The translations under genes and the position numbers were made by a program. From Erwinia phyllosphaerae (GTDB lineage Bacteria; Pseudomonadota; Gammaproteobacteria; Enterobacterales; Enterobacteriaceae), in contig NZ_JAHSPF010000007.1 in NCBI RefSeq assembly GCF_019132875.1, positions 211,441-275,440 of the forward strand: a stretch of DNA of 64,000 bases. The letters are read 5' to 3'. The notes below the pieces were generated by a model. That model searched no databases. It saw only the letters and a program-made list of their open reading frames with translations, and was not told where the DNA came from. The first letter of the stretch is position 1. Each line of letters starts with the position of its first letter. Below, one piece after another: positions 28,762 to 38,204 of the stretch.

Positions 28762-31700
28762 ATGAACAGAAATCTGTATCGACTTATATACAGTAAAGCG
28801 CGCGGCATGCTGATTGCGGTGGCGGAATTTACTCGTTCTCAGCGTGCGGGTACAGCAGTATCTTCATCCGGCAAGCGTAGCGCAAAACTCATCTGCAAGC
28901 TTAGCTCAATCAGTTTTGGCGTTTTGCTGGCTACGGGCGCGGTGCAGACGGTACAGGCCGCCATCGTCGCCGACGCCAACGTGGCGGCCGGGCTACAGCC
29001 GACAATTATTAACAATCCCGGCATGGCTACGCAGGTCGATATTCAGGCACCAAGCGCTGGGGGCGTATCTCGTAACGTTTATAGCCAGTTTGATGTCGAT
29101 CGCAACGGTGTCATCCTGAATAACTCTCAGCACGGTGCTTTCACTCAGAATGGTGGCATGGTTGCAGGCAATGCTTCACTGGCACAGGGAGCGGCTAAAA
29201 TTATTCTGAATGAAGTTAACTCCAGTAACCCGAGCCAGCTAAATGGCCTGATTGAAGTTGCAGGTCAAAATGCCCAGGTGGTAATCGCTAACCCATCAGG
29301 CATTACCTGCAACGGTTGCGCATTTATTAACGCTAACCGCGCCACGCTAACCACTGGTCAGGCGCAGATAAAAGACGGCGTATTAACGGGATACCGGGTT
29401 GAAGGCGGTGAGGTCGTGGTTGAGGGAGAGACTGTATGGGATAACAATCAGGACTATACCGATATTATCGCCCGTTCGGTCAAAATAAATACTCAAATGT
29501 ATGCCAACGATCTGAAAATCACTACGGGCCTTAATAATGTAGATGCAACGAATACAAATATTACCCGGCTCGATAATGCCGGGAGCGGTAAAGCACCTGA
29601 GCTTTCTCTGGACGTATCCAGCCTTGGCGGTATGTATGCCGGGAAAATTACGCTGGTAGGAACGGAAAAAGGCGTAGGGGTGAGCAATGCAGGCCAGATC
29701 ATGGCAGGCGACGCTTTAACAGTGCTGAATGAAAATGGCGATATCCGCAATACCCGATATATGCACGGTGGGAATAAGCTGATTTTGGCCGCAAAAAATG
29801 TTCACAATGAGGGTAAAATAACCTCTGAAAAGGCTATTGAAATCGACAGTAGTGGAGCGGTCACCAACAATGGTCATATTTCTACCGATAGCTTCGAGGA
29901 TGGTAATAGCGGGATAACCATTAAAGCCGCCAGTCTGGAAAGCCGTGGCGATATTACTACCGGCGAAAGCTGGCAAAAAACGGGCAATATCAATATCGAC
30001 ACTACAGATAAACTGATTGCTACCGGCCATATCAGCGCGGGCGGTGACCTGACTATGCAGGGTAAGACGGTAAATTTGAGTGGAGGCAATACCCAGGCTA
30101 ATAACATTAAGCTTATCGCCCGCGACGGAATGCTGGACACCAGCAATGCTCGTGTAGAGGCTTCGCGGCAGCTTACCATTGCCAGTAGCAAATTAAATAA
30201 CAAGCAGGGCATTTTATTCGGGGAAGAAGTAGCTGTTACCACAGGCGATATTAATAATCAATATGGCAGTATTCATGGCAGAAATAATTTTAAGCTGAAA
30301 GGAAACCGTATTACTAACACTGGCGGGGCGCTGGTGGCGGGTGATTCACTGGACATCACCGGTAACGAAATAAATAACCAGGCCGGACAAATCTACGCTG
30401 AAATGGGGGATGTCAGGCTTAACGTTACCGGAGATGTAGTGAATACTGATGGCGGCCAAATCCGCGCTAACGGCAAGCTGCTTATTACTGCTGGTGGTAG
30501 TATCGATAACGCAGGTGAGATAATTAGCGGTGCTCAACTGATGATGACCGCAAAAGATATCAACAATAACAACATGCTATATGCAGGTGACAGTATTGAA
30601 TTAAACAGTGATGGCGCTGTCACTAACAACGGAATAATTCAGGCCGAAGGTGATGTAAAAATAGCAGCCGCAACGCTGAATAGCAGGGGAACCATCAGTG
30701 CCAGAGATCATATCCGAGGCACGGGTAATATCAATATCAGGACTACCGGCGCTCTTATTGCCACTGGTCAAAACCTGGCAAATGGCAATCTGACTATGCA
30801 GGGTCAGACGTTGGATTTGAGCGGCAGCACAACCCAGGCGGCAAATATTACACTGGCGGCCAGCGATACGTTAAACACCAGTCATGCACAAGTTTCTGCC
30901 AGACAGCAACTTACTGCTACAGCCCAAAAAATCGATAACAAAGACGGTCTGCTTGAAGCTGAAGTCATCTCTGTTACGGCTGATTCGCTGGACAATCAGG
31001 CGGGAAGCATCCGTGCCATCAGCGAGCTGGCGCTAGCCGTTACCGACATCAATAATGAGCAAGGTTCCGTTACCGCAGCGGGTAAGGATATTTTCGCTAA
31101 AGCTCCCGTACCGGAAGATAAAGCGCCTTCTTTTTCTGAATGGGATACCAATGGCGACGTATACAGGGAAATCACCTCTGTTATTGGCCGGAGATTTTTC
31201 CAGGGAAATATGCTTTCGGACATACTTAGCCATCTGTACGGAATACTTGTCAGCGGTGGTGAAATCGACAGTGATGTTATCCAGTCATGGGTTTCTTATG
31301 TCAGCGGTGGGCGCCAGCCTGAGCCCTATGAGGCGGCCATTAACACAGTGGTAAAAATCCTTACGGAAAAATGGTCGAGTCAGTCAGTCCCGGACGTCAC
31401 GCCGCCTGCGAATGAAATCGTTGATGAAGACAAGGGCATAGCTGACGAAATCGTTGATGAAGACAAAGGCATAGTTGACGAAATCGTTGATGAAGACAAA
31501 GGCATAGTTGACGAAATCGTTGATGAAGACAAAGGCATAGCTGATGAAATCGTTGACGAAGACAAAGGCATAGCTGACGAAATCGTTGACGAAGACAAAG
31601 GCATAGCTGATGAAATCGTTGACGAAGACAAAGGCATAGCTGACGAAATCATTGACGAAGACAAAGGCATTGCTGACGATAAAGTGCCTTCCTTCTCCGA

Positions 31701-32319
31701 ATGGGATACCAATGGCGACGTATACAGGGAAATCACTTCCGTTATTGGCCGAAGGTTTTTTCAGGGAAACACGCTTTCGGACATGCTTAGCCACCTGTAT
31801 GGAATACTTGTCAGCGGCGGTGAAATCGACAGTGATGTGATTCAGTCAATAGTTAACACGGTCAGCGGTGGGCGACCAACCGAAGCGTATGAATCGGCCG
31901 TCAACACGGTGGTAAGGGTACTTACGGAAAGATGGTCTGGTCAGTCAGCCCCGGCAGTCCCGGACGTCACGCCGCCTGCTAATGAAATTGTTGATGAAGA
32001 CAAAGGCGAATGGTACATCCCGCCAATGGATATTGATGGCCATCAGGCACTTGAGCAGTGGCCACTGTCCGCCCTGACTCTCCAGCAGATTAAAACTGCT
32101 ATAAGCAGTGGCGATATCAAATGGCAAAACACTTCAAAAGACTTTGTCGCTGACGTCGTTAACTATTTTGCCTGGACCCTGGCAAAAGGCGGCGAGATTA
32201 ATGAACAGTTAGTTCATGCCATTGCCGCGCAGGTTTGGGGAATGGGCGTAACGGCAGAGAATGACGCTTCAATCGCCAGCATTGCCAATATTGTTACCGC
32301 TAACTGGCCTGCTAAATAA
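28762..32319 (+). CDS. Two-partner secretion exoprotein TpsA with repeated C-terminal modules
   Basis: Large secreted protein of the filamentous haemagglutinin/HecA type, presumably exported by the upstream TpsB. 1185 residues, short for the family. Residues 1-25 form the extended signal region (MNRNLYRLIYSKARGMLIAVAE); cleavage is near residue 66 (VQA). The TPS domain runs to about 300 with the motif N177-P-S-G-I-T-C-N-G-C186, a variant of NPNG. A beta-helix of haemagglutinin repeats fills 300-780 and contains an internal duplication (363-504 and 615-750). The C-terminus has an 83-residue module at 789-871, eight acidic 11-residue repeats at 885-972, a near-copy of the module at 976-1058, and a diverged third copy at about 1099-1185. 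No VENN pretoxin motif, no toxin domain and no immunity gene are visible. Function inferred as adhesin or surface protein; the module is not one I recognise. Confidence 0.88.
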   Translation: MNRNLYRLIYSKARGMLIAVAEFTRSQRAGTAVSSSGKRSAKLICKLSSISFGVLLATGAVQTVQAAIVADANVAAGLQPTIINNPGMATQVDIQAPSAGGVSRNVYSQFDVDRNGVILNNSQHGAFTQNGGMVAGNASLAQGAAKIILNEVNSSNPSQLNGLIEVAGQNAQVVIANPSGITCNGCAFINANRATLTTGQAQIKDGVLTGYRVEGGEVVVEGETVWDNNQDYTDIIARSVKINTQMYANDLKITTGLNNVDATNTNITRLDNAGSGKAPELSLDVSSLGGMYAGKITLVGTEKGVGVSNAGQIMAGDALTVLNENGDIRNTRYMHGGNKLILAAKNVHNEGKITSEKAIEIDSSGAVTNNGHISTDSFEDGNSGITIKAASLESRGDITTGESWQKTGNINIDTTDKLIATGHISAGGDLTMQGKTVNLSGGNTQANNIKLIARDGMLDTSNARVEASRQLTIASSKLNNKQGILFGEEVAVTTGDINNQYGSIHGRNNFKLKGNRITNTGGALVAGDSLDITGNEINNQAGQIYAEMGDVRLNVTGDVVNTDGGQIRANGKLLITAGGSIDNAGEIISGAQLMMTAKDINNNNMLYAGDSIELNSDGAVTNNGIIQAEGDVKIAAATLNSRGTISARDHIRGTGNINIRTTGALIATGQNLANGNLTMQGQTLDLSGSTTQAANITLAASDTLNTSHAQVSARQQLTATAQKIDNKDGLLEAEVISVTADSLDNQAGSIRAISELALAVTDINNEQGSVTAAGKDIFAKAPVPEDKAPSFSEWDTNGDVYREITSVIGRRFFQGNMLSDILSHLYGILVSGGEIDSDVIQSWVSYVSGGRQPEPYEAAINTVVKILTEKWSSQSVPDVTPPANEIVDEDKGIADEIVDEDKGIVDEIVDEDKGIVDEIVDEDKGIADEIVDEDKGIADEIVDEDKGIADEIVDEDKGIADEIIDEDKGIADDKVPSFSEWDTNGDVYREITSVIGRRFFQGNTLSDMLSHLYGILVSGGEIDSDVIQSIVNTVSGGRPTEAYESAVNTVVRVLTERWSGQSAPAVPDVTPPANEIVDEDKGEWYIPPMDIDGHQALEQWPLSALTLQQIKTAISSGDIKWQNTSKDFVADVVNYFAWTLAKGGEINEQLVHAIAAQVWGMGVTAENDASIASIANIVTANWPAK
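29848..31011 (+). repeat. Internal duplication in the TpsA beta-helix
   Basis: Two related protein segments, residues 363-504 (29848-30273) and 615-750 (30604-31011), share AVTNNG, SRG, TGNIN, ATG, LTMQG, DLSG/NLSG and the closing NQxGSI in the same order. They are clearly homologous but diverged at DNA level, so this is an older duplication than the C-terminal one. Confidence 0.75.
31126..31374 (+). repeat. TpsA C-terminal module, copy 1
   Basis: 83-codon unit beginning PSFSEWDTNGDVYREI and ending LTEKW. The first 55 or so residues are nearly identical to copy 2 at 31687-31935, at both protein and DNA level; the C-terminal third differs. Predicted mostly helical with an SGGEIDSDVIQS core. 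Confidence 0.9.
31414..31677 (+). repeat. 33-bp tandem repeat, eight units (acidic linker of TpsA)
   Basis: Eight head-to-tail 33-base units encoding EIVDEDKGIAD (variants with GIVD and EIID). Unit differences are mostly single bases at wobble positions. A ninth partial unit (EIVDEDKG) follows module copy 2 at about 31981-32007. The unit is a multiple of three, so copy-number change would lengthen or shorten the linker without breaking the frame. Confidence 0.95.
31687..31935 (+). repeat. TpsA C-terminal module, copy 2
   Basis: Second 83-codon module, PSFSEWDTNGDVYREI to LTERW, nearly identical to copy 1 over its first two thirds, including long identical DNA runs. A third, diverged copy follows at about 32056-32316, recognisable by LAKGGEINEQLVHAI and a closing IVTANW. 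Confidence 0.9.
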
Positions 32320-32362
32320 GGCCGATAAGCCGCAGCAACAGGGATAATAATGTCCTGACTGA

Positions 32363-32394
32363 TACCGCCCTTTATAACAGGGCGGTATTTTTTT
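32363..32394 (+). terminator. tpsA terminator
   Basis: Stem TACCGCCC / GGGCGGTA with a 9-base loop and a run of seven Ts, 44 bases after the tpsA stop. Confidence 0.9.
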
Positions 32395-32426
32395 ATAGCA
32401 AGCACCTGAACCGACAGAGTGTTTTA

Positions 32427-33215
32427 TTAACGCTGCGCGTAACGCTTTTCCGCTTCAACCGGCGAACGCTTCATTACTCTGTCCAGCACTTCCGCTTCCA
32501 GCTCTGCCAGCCGTACAGAACCTTTGCGGCGCGGACGTGGCAGATCGACAGTTAAATCCAGGCCGATTTGACCTTCCTCAATCAGCAGTACGCGATCGGC
32601 CATAGCAACCGCTTCACTCACGTCATGCGTGACCAGCAATACGGTAAAATGATGTTTTTGCCAGAGTGATTCAATCAGATCCTGCATCTCAATGCGGGTG
32701 AGGGCATCCAGCGCGCCTAAAGGTTCATCCAGCAGCAGCAGACCGGGACGATGAATCAGCGCCCGGGCCAGCGCCACACGCTGTTTTTGCCCACCTGAAA
32801 GCGCCGCTGGCCATTCTTTGGCGCGATCGGCCAAACCCACCGCTTCTAACGCTTCCAGCGCTGCACTTTTCCAGGCCTTGCCTTTCAGCCCCAGGCCAAC
32901 GTTATCAATAATGCTTTTCCACGGCAGCAGGCGCGCATCCTGAAACATTAAGCGCGTATCATCTTTTGCCTCGCTCAGGGGCGCACTGCCAGCCAGCAGC
33001 TCACCGGATGTGCTTTTTTCCAGCCCGGCCAGCAGGCGAAGCAGCGTACTTTTACCGCAGCCGCTGCGGCCCACTACGGCAACAAACTGCCCGGAAGGGA
33101 TATGCAGATCGATACTGTTCAGCACGGTCCGGCCATGATACTGCTTGCTGACGCTATTAATAACCAGAGGCGTCCCGGCATTCAGACGTGCTGGAGAAGA
33201 CGTTATCTCGCTCAT
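32427..33215 (-). CDS. ssuB: Aliphatic sulfonate ABC transporter ATP-binding protein SsuB
   Basis: ATPase of the SsuABC importer for alkanesulfonates, used as sulfur source when sulfate is scarce. 262 residues. Walker [10 protein letters not shown] at about residues 51-59, Q-loop [10 protein letters not shown], signature LSGGQKQR, Walker [14 protein letters not shown]. Last gene of ssuEADCB; its start overlaps the ssuC stop by 4 bases. Convergent with tpsA. E. coli SsuB is slightly shorter (255). Confidence 0.96.
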   Translation of the reverse strand: MSEITSSPARLNAGTPLVINSVSKQYHGRTVLNSIDLHIPSGQFVAVVGRSGCGKSTLLRLLAGLEKSTSGELLAGSAPLSEAKDDTRLMFQDARLLPWKSIIDNVGLGLKGKAWKSAALEALEAVGLADRAKEWPAALSGGQKQRVALARALIHRPGLLLLDEPLGALDALTRIEMQDLIESLWQKHHFTVLLVTHDVSEAVAMADRVLLIEEGQIGLDLTVDLPRPRRKGSVRLAELEAEVLDRVMKRSPVEAEKRYAQR

Positions 33216-34003
33216 GCGTTTTCCTCTTTCAGTTGATAAGCCGGATGCCAGCGCAGCCAGACGCGTTCCAGTAGCAGCGCGCTGACGTCAGCCAGTTTCC
33301 CGAGCAGGGCATAGAGAATAATGGCGACCACCACAATATCGGTCTGTAAAAATTCGCGGGCGTTCATGGCCAGATAGCCGATGCCGGAGTTGGCAGAAAT
33401 GGTTTCTGCCACAATCAGCGTCAGCCACATCAATCCCAGCGCAAAACGGACGCCAACCATGATGGAAGGCAGCGCGCCGGGCAGCACCACCTGGATAAAC
33501 AGGCTCCAGCCAGACAGCCCGTAGCTGCGGGCCATCTCCACCAGACCACGGTCAATATTGCGGATACCGTGATAGGTATTGAGATAAATTGGAAACAGCG
33601 TACCCAGGGCAACCAGAAATATCTTGGCGGATTCATCAATACCGAACCATAAAATCACTAGCGGGATAAGCGCCAGGTGCGGCACGTTGCGCAGCATCTG
33701 TACCGAGGTATCCAGCAGACGTTCGCCCAGGCGCGACATGCCGGTAATCAGTCCCAGAATCAGGCCGATGGATCCGCCAATGCTAAAGCCCACCGCCGCG
33801 CGCCAGCTGCTAATAGCCAGATGCTGCCAGAGCTCGCCGCTGGCAGAGAGTTTCCAGAAAGTAATCACGATGGCTTCAGGCGAAGGCAGAATGCGGGTAG
33901 AAAGCCAGCCCGTTTGCGAAGCGATCTGCCAGACAACGACCAGCGCAATCGGCAACGCCCATGGAATCAGCTGATTCCCGATACGATTAAGCGTTTTACT
34001 CAT
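33212..34003 (-). CDS. ssuC: Aliphatic sulfonate ABC transporter permease SsuC
   Basis: Inner-membrane permease of the SsuABC importer. 263 residues with about six hydrophobic segments and the BPD_transp_1 EAA-type loop [15 protein letters not shown] near residues 184-198. It lies 7 bases after the ssuD stop and overlaps ssuB by 4 bases, so translation of the operon is tightly linked. Confidence 0.96.
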   Translation of the reverse strand: MSKTLNRIGNQLIPWALPIALVVVWQIASQTGWLSTRILPSPEAIVITFWKLSASGELWQHLAISSWRAAVGFSIGGSIGLILGLITGMSRLGERLLDTSVQMLRNVPHLALIPLVILWFGIDESAKIFLVALGTLFPIYLNTYHGIRNIDRGLVEMARSYGLSGWSLFIQVVLPGALPSIMVGVRFALGLMWLTLIVAETISANSGIGYLAMNAREFLQTDIVVVAIILYALLGKLADVSALLLERVWLRWHPAYQLKEENA

Positions 34004-34010
34004 GGCAACC

Positions 34011-35156
34011 TCAGCTTTGCGAAACTTTTTGTGGAGCGAAGTCGTGAGCTACGGCTTCACCATGCGCCACGATGGCGTTTGGACGAGGAATTTCCGGCAC
34101 GTTTAAATCAAGGTGCGGAAACAGTAATTCGCCCACGCGATACGCTTCTTCCAGATGCGGATAGCCGGAAAGAATAAAAGTCTCTATCCCCAGGTCGGCG
34201 TATTCCTGCATTCTGGCTGCAACCGTTTCGCCATCGCCTACCAGTGCGGTACCCGCGCCGCCACGGACCAGGCCTACGCCAGCCCACAGGTTAGGACTGA
34301 TTTCCAGCTTATCGCGACGACCACCGTGTAAAGCCGCCATGCGATGCTGACCAACAGAATCCGTTTTGGCCAGCGCGGCCTGTGCTTTAGCAATGGTGGC
34401 ATCGTCAAGGTGCGAAATCAGCCGCTCGGCAGCTTTCCATGCCTCTTCGTTGGTTTCACGTACGATAACGTGCAGACGGATGCCGAATTTTACCTTGCGC
34501 CCCTGTGCCGCCGCCTTTGCCCGTACCTGGTCTATTTTTTCTTTGACCTGAGCAGGCGGTTCTCCCCAGGTCAGATACACATCAACCTGTTCGGCGGCCA
34601 GATCCTGTGCCGGCTCGGAGGAGCCGCCAAACCACAGCGGCGGACGCGGCTGCTGCACAGGTTTAAACATCAGGCGAGCGCCGCGAACGTGCACATGCTT
34701 GCCTTCATAATCTACCGTTTCGCCTTCCAGCACTCGGCGCCAGACGCGGGTGAATTCCGCCGATTCCGCATAACGCTCACGATGATCGAGGAACACGCCA
34801 TCGCCCGCTAACTCTTCTGCATCACCGCCGGTAACAAGATTAAACAGCGCGCGACCGTTTGACAGGCGATCCAGCGTCGCGGCCTGGCGAGCAGCCTGGG
34901 TAGGTGAAATCACACCGGGGCGCAAAGCCACCAGAAAACGCAGGCGCTGCGTTACCGGGATAAGCGAGGCCGCAACCAGCCAGGCATCTTCACAAGAGCG
35001 GCCTGTAGGGATAAGAACCCCGCCAAAACCCAGGCGATCGGCGGCCTGCGCGATTTGCTGCAGATAACCATGATCGACCGGACGTGCTCCTTCAGTGGTG
35101 CCTAAGTAGTGACCGTCGCCGTGAGTAGGCAGAAACCAAAAAACGGAAAGGCTCAT
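34011..35156 (-). CDS. ssuD: FMNH2-dependent alkanesulfonate monooxygenase SsuD
   Basis: Cleaves the C-S bond of alkanesulfonates to release sulfite and an aldehyde, using FMNH2 supplied by SsuE. 381 residues, as in E. coli. Luciferase-like TIM-barrel fold with [15 protein letters not shown] at the N-terminus, [21 protein letters not shown] in two conserved pieces and [14 protein letters not shown]. Overlaps the ssuA stop by 4 bases. Cytoplasmic. Confidence 0.97.
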   Translation of the reverse strand: MSLSVFWFLPTHGDGHYLGTTEGARPVDHGYLQQIAQAADRLGFGGVLIPTGRSCEDAWLVAASLIPVTQRLRFLVALRPGVISPTQAARQAATLDRLSNGRALFNLVTGGDAEELAGDGVFLDHRERYAESAEFTRVWRRVLEGETVDYEGKHVHVRGARLMFKPVQQPRPPLWFGGSSEPAQDLAAEQVDVYLTWGEPPAQVKEKIDQVRAKAAAQGRKVKFGIRLHVIVRETNEEAWKAAERLISHLDDATIAKAQAALAKTDSVGQHRMAALHGGRRDKLEISPNLWAGVGLVRGGAGTALVGDGETVAARMQEYADLGIETFILSGYPHLEEAYRVGELLFPHLDLNVPEIPRPNAIVAHGEAVAHDFAPQKVSQS

Positions 35157-36124
35157 GGTGAAACTCCTTGCGTTGCGGAAGCGTCATGCCAGATACGACT
35201 GGCGATATCGACCTTCACCGGCATTAAATGATTGGCATAAAAAAGATCGGCGGTATGCTGCTGGGCCTGTACCGTTTTTTCGCTGACCGGGCCGATAACG
35301 GTAGGAGGACGGTGGTCAAGATAGCTGGCGATTACCGGCTTCGGCAGGCCAATCGTTTGTGAAAGCAGTTCGATACTCCGGTTGCGATCGCTACGCGTGA
35401 GTTCATCCGCCTGGCTAAAAGTGTCCAGGACAGCAGTCACAAAGGGGCCATTAGCCTCGGCAAAAGGTCGCGTTGCCAGATAGAACGAGCCGGTCAGATT
35501 CAGCCCGTTACCATCGGCAAGCACCCTGACTCCGCCCTGGAGTAGCGCAGAGGAATAGTAGGGATCCCAGATTGCCCAGGCATCGACATCGCCTTGCTGA
35601 AACGCGGCACGAGCATCTGCTGGCGTCAGATAAGCGGGCTGAATATCGCTAAATTTCAGGCCTGCTTTGGTTAAAGCACGCAGCAGTAAATTGTGTGAAC
35701 TTGAGCCTTTCTGGAAAGCCACCTTATGGCCTTTCAGATCGGCGACGCTCTTAATCGGGCTATTTTTTGCTACCAGAATCACTTCCGACTGCGGTTTTGG
35801 TGGTTCAGAACCGACATAAAGCAGATCGGCCCCGGCAGCCTGGGCAAAAATCGGCGGGATATCGCCGGTACTGCCCAAATCGATACTGTTAACGTTTAGC
35901 GCTTCCAGCATCTGCGGGCCAGCGGGAAACTCGATCCATTTAATCTGCGTATGTGGAAAACGCTTTTCCAGCAGCTGGTGCGAACGGGCCAGCGCCATAC
36001 TGACCGATCCCTTTTGATAGCCAATACGAAACGTTTTTGGCGCGGCAGGCTCCTTGGCCAGTACGCTACCGGTCAGAACACCGCTGATAGCCAGCGCGGA
36101 AAAAAGACGTAAAAACAGGCTCAT
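35153..36124 (-). CDS. ssuA: Aliphatic sulfonate-binding periplasmic protein SsuA
   Basis: Periplasmic substrate-binding protein delivering alkanesulfonates to SsuBC. 323 residues, with a Sec signal peptide of about 23 residues ([10 protein letters not shown]). Mature region begins [11 protein letters not shown] and contains [13 protein letters not shown] and [13 protein letters not shown] typical of the SsuA/NrtA family. Located 10 bases after ssuE. Confidence 0.96.
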   Translation of the reverse strand: MSLFLRLFSALAISGVLTGSVLAKEPAAPKTFRIGYQKGSVSMALARSHQLLEKRFPHTQIKWIEFPAGPQMLEALNVNSIDLGSTGDIPPIFAQAAGADLLYVGSEPPKPQSEVILVAKNSPIKSVADLKGHKVAFQKGSSSHNLLLRALTKAGLKFSDIQPAYLTPADARAAFQQGDVDAWAIWDPYYSSALLQGGVRVLADGNGLNLTGSFYLATRPFAEANGPFVTAVLDTFSQADELTRSDRNRSIELLSQTIGLPKPVIASYLDHRPPTVIGPVSEKTVQAQQHTADLFYANHLMPVKVDIASRIWHDASATQGVSP

Positions 36125-36134
36125 TTATTCTTCC

Positions 36135-36689
36135 TTATACCGCAGCGGCCAGCAGCTGATGGCGGCGCGTCAATGCTTGCCAAAAAGTGTCTACAGATTC
36201 TGCGATACGCTCGGCCAGCACGGGCGCAAGTTCAGGCTGGCGATCGTAATGGCTAATCTGGCTGTCGTCGGCAAACACGCCGTGCAGCACTTCCTGCGCT
36301 TTCAGGGCGTTCAGTACCGGCTTGAGCGCATAATCGACCGCCAGCATGTGCGCCACGGTGCCGCCGGTTGCCAGAGGTAGAACAACCTTATGTTCCAGCG
36401 CGCGCTCTGGTAAAAGATCGAGTAGCGTCTTTAATGCGCCAGAAAAAGAAGCTTTATAAACCGGCGTCGCCACAATTAGCCCGTCAGCGTTTTCAAGATC
36501 TTCCTTTAACGCCAGCAGCGCAGGGGAGTCGAAACGGGCATATAACAGATCTTCAGGGTGAAAATTATGCAGGTTCCAGGGGATAACCTCGACGCCGCGC
36601 TGTTCAAGTGCCTGCTGGCAAAGGGTCAGTAAAGCGGTTGACCGCGAAGGATAGCGAGGACTGCCTGCCAGAGTAATAACGCGCATCAT
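36135..36689 (-). CDS. ssuE: NAD(P)H-dependent FMN reductase SsuE
   Basis: Supplies reduced FMN to the SsuD monooxygenase. 184 residues of flavodoxin-like fold; the [12 protein letters not shown] flavin-binding loop is at residues 7-18 and the [20 protein letters not shown] block at about 76-95. First gene of the operon. Ribosome binding site AAGGAGAG precedes the start. The promoter must lie in the 36690-37048 region shared with pyrD. Confidence 0.96.
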   Translation of the reverse strand: MMRVITLAGSPRYPSRSTALLTLCQQALEQRGVEVIPWNLHNFHPEDLLYARFDSPALLALKEDLENADGLIVATPVYKASFSGALKTLLDLLPERALEHKVVLPLATGGTVAHMLAVDYALKPVLNALKAQEVLHGVFADDSQISHYDRQPELAPVLAERIAESVDTFWQALTRRHQLLAAAV

Positions 36690-37048
36690 CTCTCCTTATA
36701 ACCAAAAGTTATTGATTAAAATATTTCCCGAACTGATGGAACTATCCTGACAGAGTGCGTAAGGAGGCTTAAATGATTTATCCGGCATATTTAAGTCATT
36801 TTCTGGATAAGTGAGCAGAGGCTAATGGGAAACAGCGAAAAAAGAAGAGGATAAGGGGACGCAATCGTTTTACTTTCCGCGCAAAGGACTTTACCATTTT
36901 CCTCCGCGCCTGCAGCGTCACTGCGTCGGCAAAATGCGTCTCTCACGGGAAACTACATAATAAAGGTGAGCAGGCGTACGCCTCAGTGTTGAGGGTTGCT
37001 CTGGCAACCAGTCCTTTCCCGATCCGCCTGGATCATTCAGGAGCGAAC
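36690..37048. promoter_or_regulatory. Divergent ssuE-pyrD control region
   Basis: 359 bases with no gene. On the ssuE side an inverted repeat ATAAC-N5-GTTAT (36698-36712) lies just before the start, in the zone where the LysR-type regulators Cbl/CysB act in E. coli; assignment is tentative. On the pyrD side there is a PurR box (separate entry). Close to pyrD, CCTG (near 37027) can pair with CAGG of the ribosome binding site (37039-37042), a possible form of the translational hairpin used by enterobacterial pyrC/pyrD. Confidence 0.5.
36859..36874 (+). promoter_or_regulatory. PurR operator of pyrD
   Basis: ACGCAATCGTTTTACT fits the PurR consensus ANGCAANCGNTTNCNT at all but one fixed position. 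It lies 175-190 bases before the pyrD start, and pyrD is a known PurR target in E. coli. Confidence 0.75.
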
Positions 37049-38056
37049 ATGTATAACCTGGCCCGTAAAGCGCTTTTTCAGCTGGATGCTGAACGTGCGC
37101 ATGAATTTACTCTTCAGCAGCTGCACCGCATAACCGGTACGCCGCTTATCCACCTGGTGCGCCAGACTTTACCCTTTAAGCCTGTTAACTGTATGGGGCT
37201 GGTTTTTAAAAATCCGCTGGGCCTTGCGGCAGGGCTGGATAAAAATGGCGAATGTATCGATGCTTTTGGCGCGATGGGGTTTGGCTTTGTCGAAGTGGGT
37301 ACCGTGACGCCGCGCCCGCAGGCGGGTAATGACAAACCGCGCATGTTCCGCATACGAGAAGCCGAAGGCATTATTAACCGTATGGGTTTCAATAATCTTG
37401 GCGTAGACCATTTGGTCAATAATGTTAAGCAATCCCGTTTTGATGGCATACTTGGCATTAATATTGGCAAGAATAAAGATACGCCTGTTGAAACTGGAAA
37501 AGACGATTATCTGACCTGTATGGATAAAGTTTATCCTTATGCAGGTTATATTGCGATCAACATCTCATCTCCGAATACGCCGGGCTTGCGTACGCTGCAA
37601 TACGGTGAAGCATTAGACGATCTTCTGATAGCTATTAAACAAAAGCAGCAGGAGCTGGAAGCGCGCCACCATAAATATGTCCCGGTTGCGGTAAAAATTG
37701 CGCCAGATCTGGCGGAAGAAGAGCTAATTCAAATTGCCGATAGCCTGGTGCGTCATAATATTGATGGCGTTATTGCCACCAATACGACGCTGGACCGCTC
37801 GCTGGTCAGCGGCCTGAAACACAGTGAAGAAGCGGGCGGCCTCAGCGGGCGTCCCGTGCAGCTACGCAGTACGGAAATCGTTCGTCGCCTGGCGCAGGAA
37901 CTGCAGGGACGACTGCCGATTATTGGCGTAGGCGGAATCGATTCGCTGGTTGCAGCGAAAGAAAAAATAGCGGCGGGCGCCTCGCTGGTGCAAATATATT
38001 CCGGCTTTATTTACAAAGGGCCGCCGTTGATAAAAGAAATTGTTACCCATCTCTGA
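37049..38056 (+). CDS. pyrD: Dihydroorotate dehydrogenase (quinone), class 2
   Basis: Membrane-associated FMN enzyme that oxidises dihydroorotate to orotate with quinone as acceptor, in pyrimidine synthesis. 335 residues (E. coli 336). Start ATG 37049 ([19 protein letters not shown]) has ribosome binding site CAGGAG 7 bases upstream; the frame is open back to 36986 but without similarity. The N-terminal helices for membrane contact, [22 protein letters not shown] (catalytic serine) and [11 protein letters not shown]-phosphate motif are present. Probably repressed by PurR. Confidence 0.97.
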   Translation: MYNLARKALFQLDAERAHEFTLQQLHRITGTPLIHLVRQTLPFKPVNCMGLVFKNPLGLAAGLDKNGECIDAFGAMGFGFVEVGTVTPRPQAGNDKPRMFRIREAEGIINRMGFNNLGVDHLVNNVKQSRFDGILGINIGKNKDTPVETGKDDYLTCMDKVYPYAGYIAINISSPNTPGLRTLQYGEALDDLLIAIKQKQQELEARHHKYVPVAVKIAPDLAEEELIQIADSLVRHNIDGVIATNTTLDRSLVSGLKHSEEAGGLSGRPVQLRSTEIVRRLAQELQGRLPIIGVGGIDSLVAAKEKIAAGASLVQIYSGFIYKGPPLIKEIVTHL

Positions 38057-38076
38057 TAAAAACCCGTTATAACGGC

Positions 38077-38115
38077 GCCAGGGGCTTTATTTTCGCCTCT
38101 GGCTCGTTTATATTT
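38077..38115 (+). terminator. Probable pyrD terminator
   Basis: Stem GCCAGGGGC / GCCTCTGGC (one G-T pair) with a 9-base loop, followed by T-rich sequence. A perfect 12-bp palindrome CCGTTATAACGG lies just before it at 38064-38075. Confidence 0.6.
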
Positions 38116-38204
38116 TCTCCTGTTTACCCATTTTCAGCCTGATTTGGCCGGATGCATTATTCCCCGGACGATTAATAGCAGGTCTACTTATTACGGGACA
38201 CTTC

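Larger units (their letters stand above)
26230..32396 (+). other. Accessory two-partner secretion island between pepN and ssuB
   Basis: A 6.2-kb block holding tpsB and tpsA, inserted between two genes that are neighbours in E. coli (pepN and ssuB). Its leader (26281-26640) counts to about 28% G+C, far below the surrounding core genes. It is bounded by the pepN terminator and by a terminator at 32363. No integrase, tRNA, IS or flanking direct repeat was found, so the means of entry is not visible. Confidence 0.7.

Noticed and set aside
31414..31677. Direct 33-bp repeats considered as a CRISPR array
   Set aside because: Units are adjacent without spacers and lie in frame inside tpsA.
31384..31794. 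Antisense ORF with repeated Val-Asn-Asp-Phe units opposite the tpsA linker
   Set aside because: Mirror reading of the 33-bp repeat; no independent support.
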